Source: Flavicella sp. (lineage in GTDB: Bacteria; Bacteroidota; Bacteroidia; Flavobacteriales; Flavobacteriaceae). From it: a stretch of DNA of 58,317 nt. A model generated the notes under the pieces. That model did no database searches. It was given only the letters and a program-made list of their open reading frames with translations, and was not told the DNA's origin. Numbering within the stretch: the first letter of the stretch is position 1; every line of letters starts with the position of its first letter. Below, piece after piece: positions 32,918 to 41,863 of this stretch. Both the position numbers and the translations under genes were made by a program. The stretch lies in NCBI RefSeq assembly GCF_029238425.1, contig NZ_JAQWGB010000080.1, forward strand, positions 1 through 58,317. Reading direction: 5' to 3'.

Positions 32918-35770
32918 TTATAATTTTACAATTCGCTTTGAAATTGTTTCTGTATCGCTCACTAAAATAACAGTGTATGTTCCAGTTGCCAATTGAGAAA
33001 TATCTATGGTTTCTGAAGAAATTTCTTTGTCAATAACTAACGATCCTAATTGATTATAAATTCGTATCGAATGTAAATTTTCATAACCAGAAATATGAAT
33101 AGAATTTTGAGCCGGATTAGGCCAAATGAAAACTTCATCCTTTGCTTCTTCCTCCTTCAGTGCCAATTTTTGGTCCGCTTCTTTTGAACTCAAGGTTGAA
33201 TAACCCATCACTCTAAGTTCTTCCAAACTAACCCAGCTTCCTGAATACCCATTTGCACCCGTAACTGAAACCCTAACATATCTTACATCTGTATTAGAGA
33301 ACGCATCAGAAATAGGGTTGTCATTTGAACCTGACGTTGTATTGTCACTTCTATCAACAATTAAGCTATAATTATTATTATCGGTAGAGGCTTCAATGAT
33401 AAATTGATATGCTCTATCATTAAAACAAATTACTTCTGTACCACTGATGGTATAAAACCCACCTAAATCTACCACTACCGACTGCGGAAAATATTGTGCA
33501 GACCATCTAGAATCAGCATCGCCATCTATTAAATTTGACGCAGGATTTTCAGATTGTTGCTCAGAGGCAACTGTCGACTTATTCAAGGCTACGTTCGATT
33601 TTTCTGGCTCAACAATAACAGATGAAACAGTCTCTGAAAGTTCATTAAAATATACCAATGCCTCACCAGCATCTTGAAGGTATGCTCCGTTTTTCCAATA
33701 ACTAGGGAAAGACCAATAAGAAATATCTCGGTTAACAAATTCACTACCATTTACAGAGACTAGAAGTCTCTCGTCTTCCAATGAAATATCACAATCAAAA
33801 TATCCACTTGGCAATGATCCCATAGGAATATGCGTGGTTGCAACCCCTTCAGAATCCGTTTTCACTGCCGCAAATAAACCACCGTCAAGACTATAAACTC
33901 TCAACAAAGGTTTGTTAGGACCATTCCCTGCATTTGCATCATCATGAATTTGCAATAATGTCAATTGCTCACATGTTTGGATTTTTACATCTAAATTAGC
34001 GTGAAGACTTCTATTTTGATTCTCTACCAACCAATTATTTTCATACCTCAATTCTGATCTTACTTTTGAGGCATTTGCATCTCGTGTTTGACTGAAGGCA
34101 ATTTTATCCGAATCAGCAACAAAAAAAGACGCCGATGAATAACCATTCATAATAGAAGATGCTGTCGCTTCAGTATTGCTTAAAGGAGACTGTAGTTTAC
34201 AAAGTTCCAAATAAGATTGGAATTTAGGAATATCATAAGGAGCAGCAACCTCTACAGGTGGCTCTTGGTCGCTTTCTGAAAAAATCTTAAAATCTAATAA
34301 ACTTACCCAAGTACCTTCATAACTCGCTGCTCCAGTAACACGGATTTTCACAAATCTTGTTGAAACAGAAGAAAACACATCTTTAATTGGACTCGCTTCA
34401 GTTCCTGGAGTGGTATTAGAAGACCTATCAACTATGGTAGCATAAGTACCATTCTGAGCATCCGAAACAGAAATTTCATATTGATATGCTCTATCTGAAT
34501 AACAAACCAATTCTGTACTTCCGATGGTAAAATTCGCTCCTAAATCAACGATGGCTTCTTGAGGAAAACCAGACACTGACCATCTTGTAGAAAGATCCCC
34601 ATCAACTATATTGGAATCAATATTTGATCCATCTGCAGAGCCTGTAGAATAGACCAATTTATTCAATGCAATATCATCACCCGCAGAAGGTGCATTTACC
34701 TGAATGCTAATTGAATCTGCAAACCCTCCTTCTTGAGTTGTTGCAGTTATTACCGAAGTCCCCTCTGAAAGTGCTGTTACCACACCGCTAGAAGTTACAG
34801 AAACGACAGAAGAATTTGACGAAGTATATGTTATGTTCTTATTTGTAGCATTTGATGGATTAATTGCCGGAGCTAATTGCTCTGTACTTCCCAAAGCAAC
34901 ATCCATAGAATTCGTATCAAATCCCAAACCGGTTACGGCAATATTCTCTGGGACAGCATCTCCATGTTGTACCGTAAAATCATAAACTAAAACCTCACCG
35001 TAGTTGTCAGGATCATCTGTAGAATCTCCTTCCCTCTCTGGATTACTTTGTGTATAATTCCCAACCTTAAAATAAGTTTGGTCGTAATTTAAATCCATAA
35101 CATAATCGTTTCCATCAGCTTTCACTAAATAAGCATCAGCCGTACCATTATTAAAAGCCTCCAAAAGATTTCCATCTTCTGAGTAATAACAGTAGTGTTT
35201 TCCATCCAATACATGAAAAATAACTTCATGTTTATCTCCTAAGTTATAATCTGTTTTAATGGTAACATCATCTCTCAACTTCCCTCCATTAAAAGAAATA
35301 AAAAGATGAGAATCTTCTAAACGCATCACCATAGAGTCATCTATTCCATCTGCCTTATTCCCATGAATTTGAGTAGCTACCAAATGAGGTTTTTCTATAG
35401 GTAAATGCGTAATAGCTTGTTCTACATAGAGCATATGAGAACCTTCTGTAGTCCAATAAATATCTGAAGAACCATCTTCTTCTCTTTCTCTCAATTCTGA
35501 TCTTATATAATCTGAATTTGGAGTTGTTCCGTTATCATTTCGAACAGGCGCTCTAAAAACAATAGCATCGTTAGAAGCGTTTACAAAAAAGAATTCGTTG
35601 TTAGATTCTCCACAGAGAGTCTTGTCTTCTTCACCAGTTGGATAGGTGATTTTCCAACCATTGCAGTTCCTCATCAAGTCTGAAGGATTTTGTCCTACCA
35701 TAGGGAGAGATAATAGGATCATCAAACTTAGCGTGATAACACGCAGTTCATTTTGTTTAATTTTTTTCAT
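32918..35770 (-). CDS. Multidomain alginate lyase with two PL7 domains, two F5/8C domains and a T9SS tail
   Basis: This secreted enzyme cuts alginate by beta-elimination. Order (950 aa): signal peptide 1-27; PL7 domain ~30-268 with R90SELR, Q134IH and YFKVGNY at 233-239; BIG2 Ig-like ~276-358; F5/8C (CBM32-like) ~365-497; second PL7 domain ~512-715 with R571SELR, Q607IH and YWKNGAY at 691-697; second F5/8C ~725-860; T9SS type A sorting domain ~875-950 ('VFIWPNPAQNSIHISG'). Both PL7 domains keep the Arg, Gln, His and Tyr expected at the active site. The domains are diverged rather than recent copies; the two F5/8C domains are more alike. It stands alone, with no SusC/D or other lyase adjacent. 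A TATATTTG element lies at 35826-35833. Confidence 0.92.
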   Translation of the reverse strand: MKKIKQNELRVITLSLMILLSLPMVGQNPSDLMRNCNGWKITYPTGEEDKTLCGESNNEFFFVNASNDAIVFRAPVRNDNGTTPNSDYIRSELREREEDGSSDIYWTTEGSHMLYVEQAITHLPIEKPHLVATQIHGNKADGIDDSMVMRLEDSHLFISFNGGKLRDDVTIKTDYNLGDKHEVIFHVLDGKHYCYYSEDGNLLEAFNNGTADAYLVKADGNDYVMDLNYDQTYFKVGNYTQSNPEREGDSTDDPDNYGEVLVYDFTVQHGDAVPENIAVTGLGFDTNSMDVALGSTEQLAPAINPSNATNKNITYTSSNSSVVSVTSSGVVTALSEGTSVITATTQEGGFADSISIQVNAPSAGDDIALNKLVYSTGSADGSNIDSNIVDGDLSTRWSVSGFPQEAIVDLGANFTIGSTELVCYSDRAYQYEISVSDAQNGTYATIVDRSSNTTPGTEASPIKDVFSSVSTRFVKIRVTGAASYEGTWVSLLDFKIFSESDQEPPVEVAAPYDIPKFQSYLELCKLQSPLSNTEATASSIMNGYSSASFFVADSDKIAFSQTRDANASKVRSELRYENNWLVENQNRSLHANLDVKIQTCEQLTLLQIHDDANAGNGPNKPLLRVYSLDGGLFAAVKTDSEGVATTHIPMGSLPSGYFDCDISLEDERLLVSVNGSEFVNRDISYWSFPSYWKNGAYLQDAGEALVYFNELSETVSSVIVEPEKSNVALNKSTVASEQQSENPASNLIDGDADSRWSAQYFPQSVVVDLGGFYTISGTEVICFNDRAYQFIIEASTDNNNYSLIVDRSDNTTSGSNDNPISDAFSNTDVRYVRVSVTGANGYSGSWVSLEELRVMGYSTLSSKEADQKLALKEEEAKDEVFIWPNPAQNSIHISGYENLHSIRIYNQLGSLVIDKEISSETIDISQLATGTYTVILVSDTETISKRIVKL

Positions 35771-35825
35771 TTTATTAAGTTTAGGTTTTGGTTAACTAGT
35801 TTGGTTGACCAGATTTAGGTTGCGC

Positions 35826-35833
35826 CAAATATA
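35826..35833 (-). promoter_or_regulatory. -7 element of the alginate lyase gene
   Basis: TATATTTG on the minus strand matches TAnnTTTG, 55 nt upstream of the ATG. The leader between them is rich in GGTT repeats (AGTTTAGG, GGTTTTGG, GGTTAAC, GGTTGACC). It is unexplained; no alginate regulator gene is nearby. Confidence 0.45.
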
Positions 35834-35993
35834 TAATATTTTTTTAATCCATAAAATTAAAAGCCAACTTTCCACACTGATTTTTAGCTCTTTAATCCCG
35901 TATAATCTACCTTATTGTTACTCTACACCAATGCAATACTAAATATTTTGATAAAATATTTTTTTTCAAATTTCAAATTATTCCTTGCTGTAA

Positions 35994-36020
35994 TTGACTT
36001 CAAATTTTAAACTAAATTTG
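35994..36020 (+). promoter_or_regulatory. Promoter of the 1124-aa outer-membrane protein gene
   Basis: TTG (35994-35996), 16 nt spacer, TAAATTTG (36013-36020). This is a good match to the TTG/TAnnTTTG pair, 23 nt before the ATG at 36044. Confidence 0.5.
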
Positions 36021-36043
36021 CTATCTGAGCGTTATCATATTCC

Positions 36044-39000
36044 ATGCACAAATTTGGACCCTTACTTTTTTTCTTTCTTTGTTTGACAATGTCTGCTCAA
36101 ACCAAATTTTCAAATGCCAAATCGAAAGAATTAATGCTCCAAACAGACAGTATTTATATTTCTGACGTTAGCATCAGTCCCGTAAATTTCAAACTGATTT
36201 CCAATGGAACCACCATTCCTTCCTCTGACTATGAAATAAATTTTGAAACGGCTCTATTGGTTATAGATTCCAAGCGCTATTCCGATATTAAAGTTGAATA
36301 TACGGCCTATCCCGACTTTTTAACCGAAACCTATGCTCCCATGAGTCAGCAGGTGATCGTACCAAGTTCTAACAACAGTGAATATTTATATCGATATGCA
36401 CCTGAAAAAGATGAAGGAAAAGCTCCTTTTGAAGGTTTGTACACACAGGGTAGTTTGGCACGAGGTATTACCGTAGGTAATAATCAAGATGCTGTAACAA
36501 ACTCCAGTTTGGATTTACAAATATCAGGTAAACTCTCTAAAGATGTTACGATCAAAGCATCGATCTCAGATAGTAATATTCCCATTCAAAAAAATGGATA
36601 TTCCCAACAAATTGAGGAATTTGACAGAATATTTATAGAACTTTTCACCAATCAATGGAGTTTAAAAGCTGGAGACATCAACCTAAAGAACAACGAAACT
36701 AATTTTTTAAAGTTTGATAAAAAAGTAGCAGGTCTTTCAGTAGATGTCACCCCAACCAAAGTGGATTCCGAAAATCACTTTAAAGCCTCTGGGGCTTTGG
36801 TTAGAGGAAGATTTACTAGACATCTATTTACCGGTATCGACGGAAATCAAGGACCCTATAAATTACTTGGTCCAAACGGGGAAACATATATTGTCATCCT
36901 CTCAGGTAGTGAAACTATTTATGTAAATGGACGTCCTTTGAAACGAGGAGATCAAAATGATTACACCATTGATTACAACACGGCAGAAATAACTTTTACC
37001 ACAACTTTTCCTGTTACAGCAAATATGAGAATCACGGCAGAGTTTCAATATTCTGATAGAAACTATACACGTTTTGTAAGCTATAACAAGGCTTCCCATA
37101 AAAGTGAAAAATTAGAAATTGGCGGGTATTTTTATACCGAAAGTGACGCAAAAAACCAACCACTACAACAAAACCTTTCTGAAGACCAGAAAAAAACTTT
37201 GGCTGAAGCAGGAAATGACACTGCCAAAATGATTTCTGAAAGCGGATTTGAAACCGAGTATGATGAAAATAAAATTCTCTATAAAAAAATACTTATTAAT
37301 TCTACGGAAGTTTATGAATTTTCACAGAACCCAGATGACACTTTATATTCTGTAACCTTTAGTTATATAGGAGAAAACCAAGGAAGTTATCAATTAGAAA
37401 ACACAACCGCTGTTGGAAGAATATTTTCTTATACAGGAACAAATATGGGAGATTACGCACCCGTAATTCAATTGGTAGCCCCAACACGACTTCAGGTAGC
37501 TGTAGCGAAAGCAAACTATAGTCCAACTTCAAAAACAATTTTAAAATCTGAAATTGCGTTGAGTGACAATAATCAAAATTTATTTTCTGATTTAGACAAT
37601 GAGAACAACCAAGGAATTGCAGCAAAAGCTGGTTGGAGTCAAATTTATACGGATAAAAAATGGTTGGTAAAAAGTAATATCGACTTTGATTATTTACAAC
37701 AAAACTTTACCAGCATTCAAAGAATTTACAATGTAGAATTCAACAGAGATTGGAATTTAGTCAACCGCACTGGAACCCAGGAATTCTTGCAGTCCGAATT
37801 ATTAATTTCCAACAAAAAAAACAGTGAATTCTCTTATAAATTTGAATCCTTAAAATTTCAAAATTCCTTTACTGGGCACAAGCATAAATTCAGAGGAGGC
37901 ATACGAACTAAAAACACAACGATCAATGCAAAAGCTAGTTTATTAGAAAATGAGGGGACTACTCAAAAAGGTAGTTTTCTGAAAGCGGCAGCACTATTCA
38001 AACAGTATTTTAAAAAAACTTGGATTGGGGGAATTCTTGACACTGAAAACAATGAACAGACCAATATTAGCACCCAAAAACTTGATCTAACAAGTCAGAA
38101 ATATTTTAGCTATGGTGCTTTTTTTGGCGTAGGTGACAGCACCAAAGTATATGCAAAAATTGGAGTAGATTTTAGAGAAAACGACAGTGTGAAAAATGAA
38201 GCGCTCACACGTGTAAACAATTCCAAAAGCTACTATATCAACTCTCGATTGGTCCAGCAAAAAAATGCCCAAGTTGGTGCCTATATCAATTACAGAACTG
38301 TGGACAATGTTTTTCAAGAAGATACAAATATGTTGAACTCTAGATTGAACTACACACAACGGCTTTTCAAAAATTTTATCAGTTGGAATTCCATTTATGA
38401 AACCTCATCAGGAACCTCCCCGCAGCAACAATTTGCCTATGTAAAGACGGAACCAGGTCAAGGTTTTTATACTTGGATTGATTATAACGGTAACGGAATT
38501 CAAGAATTTGAAGAATTTGAAATTGCAAAATTTGCTGATCAGGCAGACTATTTACGTGTCACTTTACCTACCGTAAATTACATACGGGTAAATCAAACTA
38601 AATTTAGTCAATCCTTTAACATCACTCCAAATCAATGGAGGAACAAAGTAGATTTTAGAAAAACCTTGTCTCAATTTTCTAACCAATCTTTCGTGTTAAT
38701 TGACACAAAAAAACAACGCAGTGGAAACGGCTTTGATTTGAATCCATTTGACACTGAAAATCCTTCTGTAATCGGTCTGTTGCAAACCATAAAAAACAGT
38801 TTTTTCTTTCGAAGAGGATTGCAAAATTATTCCACAACCTATATTTATTCTAATAGCAGAACAAAGACAAACCTTGGAATCGGTTTTCAAGAAAACAAAC
38901 AGCTCCTAAGACAACTAAATTTTCAACATCGACTGGGAACTTTTTGGTTGTTTGATGCCAAACTAAGTAAAAAAGAAACGGACAGCAAAAGTGAAAATTA

Positions 39001-39418
39001 TAGTGAAAGAAATTATGTCATTTCAAGTCAAGAGGCCAATCCAATAATCACCTATTCTTTCTCAGTAAACAGTAATTTTTCGTTCGCTTATGAATATAAA
39101 GATAAAGAAGAACCTTCCAGTATTTCTGCTTTAGAATTGCATAAAATTGGAACAAGCTATCAGTACGCACATCCTACAAAAGGGGCTATCATTGCTGATT
39201 TTAATTTGTATAAAAACAATTTTACTGGAGTAGAAAACAGCCCGATTGCCTATGAAATGTTAGAAGGATTACAACCCGGAGATAATTTTGTTTGGAACCT
39301 GATTGCACAAAAAAAACTAACAAGTTATTTGCACCTAAACCTAAACTATACCGGAAGAAAAAGTGAAACCGCCAACACCATTCATACAGGAAGTGTTCAA
39401 CTAAGAGCTGTTTTCTAA
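36044..39418 (+). CDS. Large outer-membrane beta-barrel protein of unknown function
   Basis: The 1124-aa protein has a signal peptide (1-19, 'LTMSAQ') and no recognised enzyme motif. Residues ~120-350 include 'GLYTQGSLARGITVGNNQD', 'LDLQISGKLSKDV', 'GYSQQIEEFDRIFIEL' and 'NQGPYKLLGPNGE', which I associate with a conserved Bacteroidota surface family that loosely resembles SprA-type segments. From ~520 to the end it is alternating hydrophobic/polar strands with aromatic girdles, like a large outer-membrane barrel ending in 'SVQLRAVF'. There is no T9SS sorting domain. It may be a transport or assembly barrel; the function is not known. It is divergent from the alginate lyase gene, with 273 nt between. 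Confidence 0.7.
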   Translation: MHKFGPLLFFFLCLTMSAQTKFSNAKSKELMLQTDSIYISDVSISPVNFKLISNGTTIPSSDYEINFETALLVIDSKRYSDIKVEYTAYPDFLTETYAPMSQQVIVPSSNNSEYLYRYAPEKDEGKAPFEGLYTQGSLARGITVGNNQDAVTNSSLDLQISGKLSKDVTIKASISDSNIPIQKNGYSQQIEEFDRIFIELFTNQWSLKAGDINLKNNETNFLKFDKKVAGLSVDVTPTKVDSENHFKASGALVRGRFTRHLFTGIDGNQGPYKLLGPNGETYIVILSGSETIYVNGRPLKRGDQNDYTIDYNTAEITFTTTFPVTANMRITAEFQYSDRNYTRFVSYNKASHKSEKLEIGGYFYTESDAKNQPLQQNLSEDQKKTLAEAGNDTAKMISESGFETEYDENKILYKKILINSTEVYEFSQNPDDTLYSVTFSYIGENQGSYQLENTTAVGRIFSYTGTNMGDYAPVIQLVAPTRLQVAVAKANYSPTSKTILKSEIALSDNNQNLFSDLDNENNQGIAAKAGWSQIYTDKKWLVKSNIDFDYLQQNFTSIQRIYNVEFNRDWNLVNRTGTQEFLQSELLISNKKNSEFSYKFESLKFQNSFTGHKHKFRGGIRTKNTTINAKASLLENEGTTQKGSFLKAAALFKQYFKKTWIGGILDTENNEQTNISTQKLDLTSQKYFSYGAFFGVGDSTKVYAKIGVDFRENDSVKNEALTRVNNSKSYYINSRLVQQKNAQVGAYINYRTVDNVFQEDTNMLNSRLNYTQRLFKNFISWNSIYETSSGTSPQQQFAYVKTEPGQGFYTWIDYNGNGIQEFEEFEIAKFADQADYLRVTLPTVNYIRVNQTKFSQSFNITPNQWRNKVDFRKTLSQFSNQSFVLIDTKKQRSGNGFDLNPFDTENPSVIGLLQTIKNSFFFRRGLQNYSTTYIYSNSRTKTNLGIGFQENKQLLRQLNFQHRLGTFWLFDAKLSKKETDSKSENYSERNYVISSQEANPIITYSFSVNSNFSFAYEYKDKEEPSSISALELHKIGTSYQYAHPTKGAIIADFNLYKNNFTGVENSPIAYEMLEGLQPGDNFVWNLIAQKKLTSYLHLNLNYTGRKSETANTIHTGSVQLRAVF

Positions 39419-39475
39419 CAACTTAAAACCTCGAAACTTATTTTTTAAGTATTAATTTTTTCCATTTATATATAG

Positions 39476-39483
39476 TACATTTG
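39476..39483 (+). promoter_or_regulatory. -7 element of the small beta-barrel protein gene
   Basis: TACATTTG exactly matches TAnnTTTG, 36 nt upstream of the ATG at 39520. Confidence 0.5.
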
Positions 39484-39519
39484 TGCTATAAAAATTGACT
39501 ATCAACCTAATTGAATTTG

Positions 39520-40026
39520 ATGAAAAAAACAATCGCTCTAGTACTTTTTGCATTGGTCTTTAAAATGTCTTCTGCACAAACCAACGAGATTAAAGTAGAT
39601 GTATTTGATATTTTGGCCTTATTAGCCCTTGACGTTACTTTTGAACATAATTTAAACACAGAATCTTCTATAGGGATTGCTGCCATGTTCAATTTTGCTA
39701 GTGAATCTTCTAGCTTTAGATACGAACAAGAATTTGCATTAACTCCTTATTATAGACAAACCTTTTTTAGCAAGGGAAATTTTGATTACTTCGGAGAATT
39801 TTTCGGTTGTTTGAACAGAGGAGATATAGACCCTGCTAAATTAGAAATTGGAGATTCTCCAACCTATACAGATTTCGCATTAGGACTTTCTTTTGGAGGA
39901 AAATATGTAACCGCAAATGGATTTGTAGCAGATATTCATGCCGGTATTGGTAGAAATTTATTCAATACCGATTATTCAGCAAGCATTGTACCAAGAGTTG
40001 GTATTTCTGTAGGGAAACAATTCTAA
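39520..40026 (+). CDS. Small outer-membrane beta-barrel protein (DUF3575-like)
   Basis: The 168-aa protein has a signal peptide ('LVFKMSSAQ' at about 12-20), followed by about eight beta-strand-like segments. These include 'ALDVTFEHNLNTESSIGIAA', 'FALTPYYRQTF', 'DFALGLSFGGKYV' and 'ADIHAGIGRNLF'. It ends in 'SIVPRVGISVGKQF', whose final Phe suits outer-membrane insertion. Similar small barrels are common in Flavobacteriia and mostly uncharacterised. The ATG at 39520 was chosen over two upstream TTG codons. A bidirectional terminator follows. Confidence 0.8.
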   Translation: MKKTIALVLFALVFKMSSAQTNEIKVDVFDILALLALDVTFEHNLNTESSIGIAAMFNFASESSSFRYEQEFALTPYYRQTFFSKGNFDYFGEFFGCLNRGDIDPAKLEIGDSPTYTDFALGLSFGGKYVTANGFVADIHAGIGRNLFNTDYSASIVPRVGISVGKQF

Positions 40027-40040
40027 TAAAAATAAAACAT

Positions 40041-40077
40041 AAAAAAAGGGGACTGAAAATATCAGTCCCCTTTTTTT
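40041..40077. terminator. Bidirectional terminator
   Basis: The stem GGGGACTGA / TCAGTCCCC is flanked by seven A and seven T. It serves the convergent barrel-protein and bacilliredoxin genes. Confidence 0.9.
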
Positions 40078-40090
40078 GTGTTCTAAAACC

Positions 40091-40504
40091 TTATTTGCAA
40101 TATGCAGTATAAGCTTCTTTCAAGTGATCAGCAATCATCTCAGCAGATCTACCTTCAATATGGTGACGCTCTAACATATGCACTAATTTTCCATCTTTAA
40201 ACAAAGCTACCGCTGGAGATGAAGGAGGAAAAGGAACCATAAATTCTCTTGCTTTTCCTACTGCAGCACCATCAACTCCTGCAAATACAGTTACTAAGTT
40301 GTTTGGCTTTGCATCACCTTCAATAGAAGCAATTACACCAGGTCTAGCTGTACCTGCAGCACAACCACACACAGAGTTTACAACTACCAATGTAGATCCT
40401 TCTAATTTCAAAGTATTTTCTACTTCTTCAGGAGTTTTCAATGCTGAAAAACCTGCTTGCACCAATTGCGCTTCCATTGGCGCTGTTAATTCTTGTGGAT
40501 ACAT
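40091..40504 (-). CDS. Bacilliredoxin BrxA/BrxB family protein (YphP/YqiW)
   Basis: This thioredoxin-fold oxidoreductase family removes low-molecular-weight thiols from proteins in Firmicutes. The 137-aa product has the active-site Cys46-Gly-Cys48 in '[14 protein letters not shown]', '[16 protein letters not shown]', '[16 protein letters not shown]' and '[16 protein letters not shown]'. Bacteroidota do not make bacillithiol as a rule, so the partner thiol here is open. The ATG at 40504 was chosen because an excellent promoter (40540-40567) falls inside the longer in-frame reading to 40624. Confidence 0.92.
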   Translation of the reverse strand: MYPQELTAPMEAQLVQAGFSALKTPEEVENTLKLEGSTLVVVNSVCGCAAGTARPGVIASIEGDAKPNNLVTVFAGVDGAAVGKAREFMVPFPPSSPAVALFKDGKLVHMLERHHIEGRSAEMIADHLKEAYTAYCK

Positions 40505-40539
40505 ATATCTATTTTTTTGAATATTAAACTTTAATAGGA

Positions 40540-40567
40540 CAAAGATACACATAGAAAAGCATATCAA
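40540..40567 (-). promoter_or_regulatory. Promoter of the bacilliredoxin gene
   Basis: On the minus strand: TTG (40565-40567), 17 nt spacer, TATCTTTG (40540-40547). This is a full match to the Bacteroidota TTG/TAnnTTTG promoter, 36 nt upstream of the ATG at 40504. Confidence 0.6.
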
Positions 40568-40682
40568 CATTGTTGTTTGATAGATTTCATTTATATCCAA
40601 AAAAGAAATTTGTATGACAAACAACTATGCTTCTTTAAGACTATCTTAACTTTATTTAAAATAGCTAGTACAACATAAAAGG

Positions 40683-40690
40683 TATCTTTG
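40683..40690 (+). promoter_or_regulatory. -7 element of the DjlA-like gene
   Basis: TATCTTTG exactly matches TAnnTTTG, 20 nt upstream of the ATG at 40711. Confidence 0.5.
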
Positions 40691-40710
40691 TGTCTTAAAT
40701 TTTTATAAAA

Positions 40711-41457
40711 ATGGCAAGTTTTACAAAATGGTTGGGTGCCGGATTGGGATGGTCTTTTGGAGGTCCTATCGGTGCTTTATTAGGATACATCGTCGGAAAC
40801 GCAATAGATGGATTTTCAAAAAAAGACATTCAAGATTTTAGAGAACAAGCTAGTCATCATGACAACGTTACCCATTCTGGTGATTTTGAAGTAAGCTTGT
40901 TAATCCTTTCTTCTTTTGTAATCAAGGCAGATGGTAAAATTGACCAACGTGAATTAGACTTTGTAAGAGCCTACTTTGTTAAAATGTATGGAAAAGACAG
41001 AGCAAATCATGCTTTCAGATTATTCAAAGGAATTATAAAAAGTAATGATGTTTCGGTGCGTCAAATTTCTTTACAGATCAGACAGCAAATGCAGCACGCT
41101 TCTCGTTTGCAATTGGTGCATTATTTATTTGCATTAGCAAAAGCGGATGAAATTGTCACTCCAGATGAATTGGATATGTTGCATAAAATAGCAGGGTATT
41201 TAAGTATCAATCCTCATGATTTTGAATCTATCAAAGCCATGTTCTACAACGATTCTGAAAGCGCTTATAAAATTCTAGAAATTGAGAAAGCCGTAACTGA
41301 CAAGGAAGTCAAAGCAGCTTATAGAAAAATGGTAAAAAAACATCATCCCGACAAAGTGAAACATCTGGGAGAGGAACATGTCAAAGGAGCTCAAGAAAAA
41401 TTCTTAAAAATTCAAGAAGCTTACGAACAAATCAAAAAAGAAAGAGGACTGTCATAG
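40711..41457 (+). CDS. TerB/DnaJ domain co-chaperone (DjlA-like)
   Basis: In the 248-aa protein an N-terminal Gly-rich membrane segment ('GAGLGWSFGGPIGALLGYIVG', split at 'WSFGG', residues ~9-29) resembles the DjlA anchor. A TerB-like helical domain follows (~58-165, 'FVIKADGKIDQRELDFV', 'YLFALAKADEIVTPDEL'). The C-terminal J-domain (~183-246) has the HPD tripeptide in 'KKHHPDKVKH'. It probably recruits and stimulates DnaK at the membrane. The terminator hairpin begins within its last codons. Confidence 0.9.
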   Translation: MASFTKWLGAGLGWSFGGPIGALLGYIVGNAIDGFSKKDIQDFREQASHHDNVTHSGDFEVSLLILSSFVIKADGKIDQRELDFVRAYFVKMYGKDRANHAFRLFKGIIKSNDVSVRQISLQIRQQMQHASRLQLVHYLFALAKADEIVTPDELDMLHKIAGYLSINPHDFESIKAMFYNDSESAYKILEIEKAVTDKEVKAAYRKMVKKHHPDKVKHLGEEHVKGAQEKFLKIQEAYEQIKKERGLS

Positions 41458-41470
41458 TCCTCTTTTTTTT
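41441..41470 (+). terminator. Intrinsic terminator overlapping the stop of the DjlA-like gene
   Basis: AAAGAGGACT / AGTCCTCTTT with a GTCAT loop and nine T. The left arm lies in the last codons and the TAG stop is within the right arm. Confidence 0.8.
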
Positions 41471-41662
41471 TGGTCTTATTATTAAATGTTTTACGATCCT
41501 CTTCAAATTAAAAGGTTGTTATGAACTAACATTTAATTTCAACTTTCAATAATTATATTTTCAAAATCTTCATAAAAGCAGCTTCACCCAATCAAAAGTT
41601 CATTTCACCGATAGAATCATGTCGTTCACCTAAATTAACAAAGAACTAAAACTAATATGTCT

Positions 41663-41748
41663 TAATTTTACATATGTAATAGTTAGGCTATTACATCTTT
41701 TTCATAGCAATTTTCCCTCTTTAATTCTTAATTAAAGAGGGTTTTTTA
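41663..41748 (+). ncRNA. Candidate small RNA: two hairpins without an ORF
   Basis: A ~75-nt stretch has a perfect hairpin, TGTAATAG-TTAGG-CTATTACA (41675-41695). A strong intrinsic terminator (41715-41747) follows. A TAATTTTA element at 41663-41670, one base off TAnnTTTG, lies just upstream. No ORF or Shine-Dalgarno is seen, and the previous gene has its own terminator at 41441. The rest of the 405-nt spacer before mutS shows nothing else. Confidence 0.35.
41715..41748 (+). terminator. Intrinsic terminator with no gene in front of it
   Basis: CCCTCTTTAATT / AATTAAAGAGGG with a three-base loop is followed by TTTTTT. It lies ~250 nt after the DjlA gene's own terminator and ~115 nt before mutS. 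Confidence 0.85.
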
Positions 41749-41863
41749 TGTTTCGAACTTCCTTACCGCAGAACAGTGTAATTTTAGACTCCACATCTGA
41801 AAGTTTTGCACCACATAAGCAAAAAACGTAAATTCGCACTTCACAGCATAAAAAGCATATATC

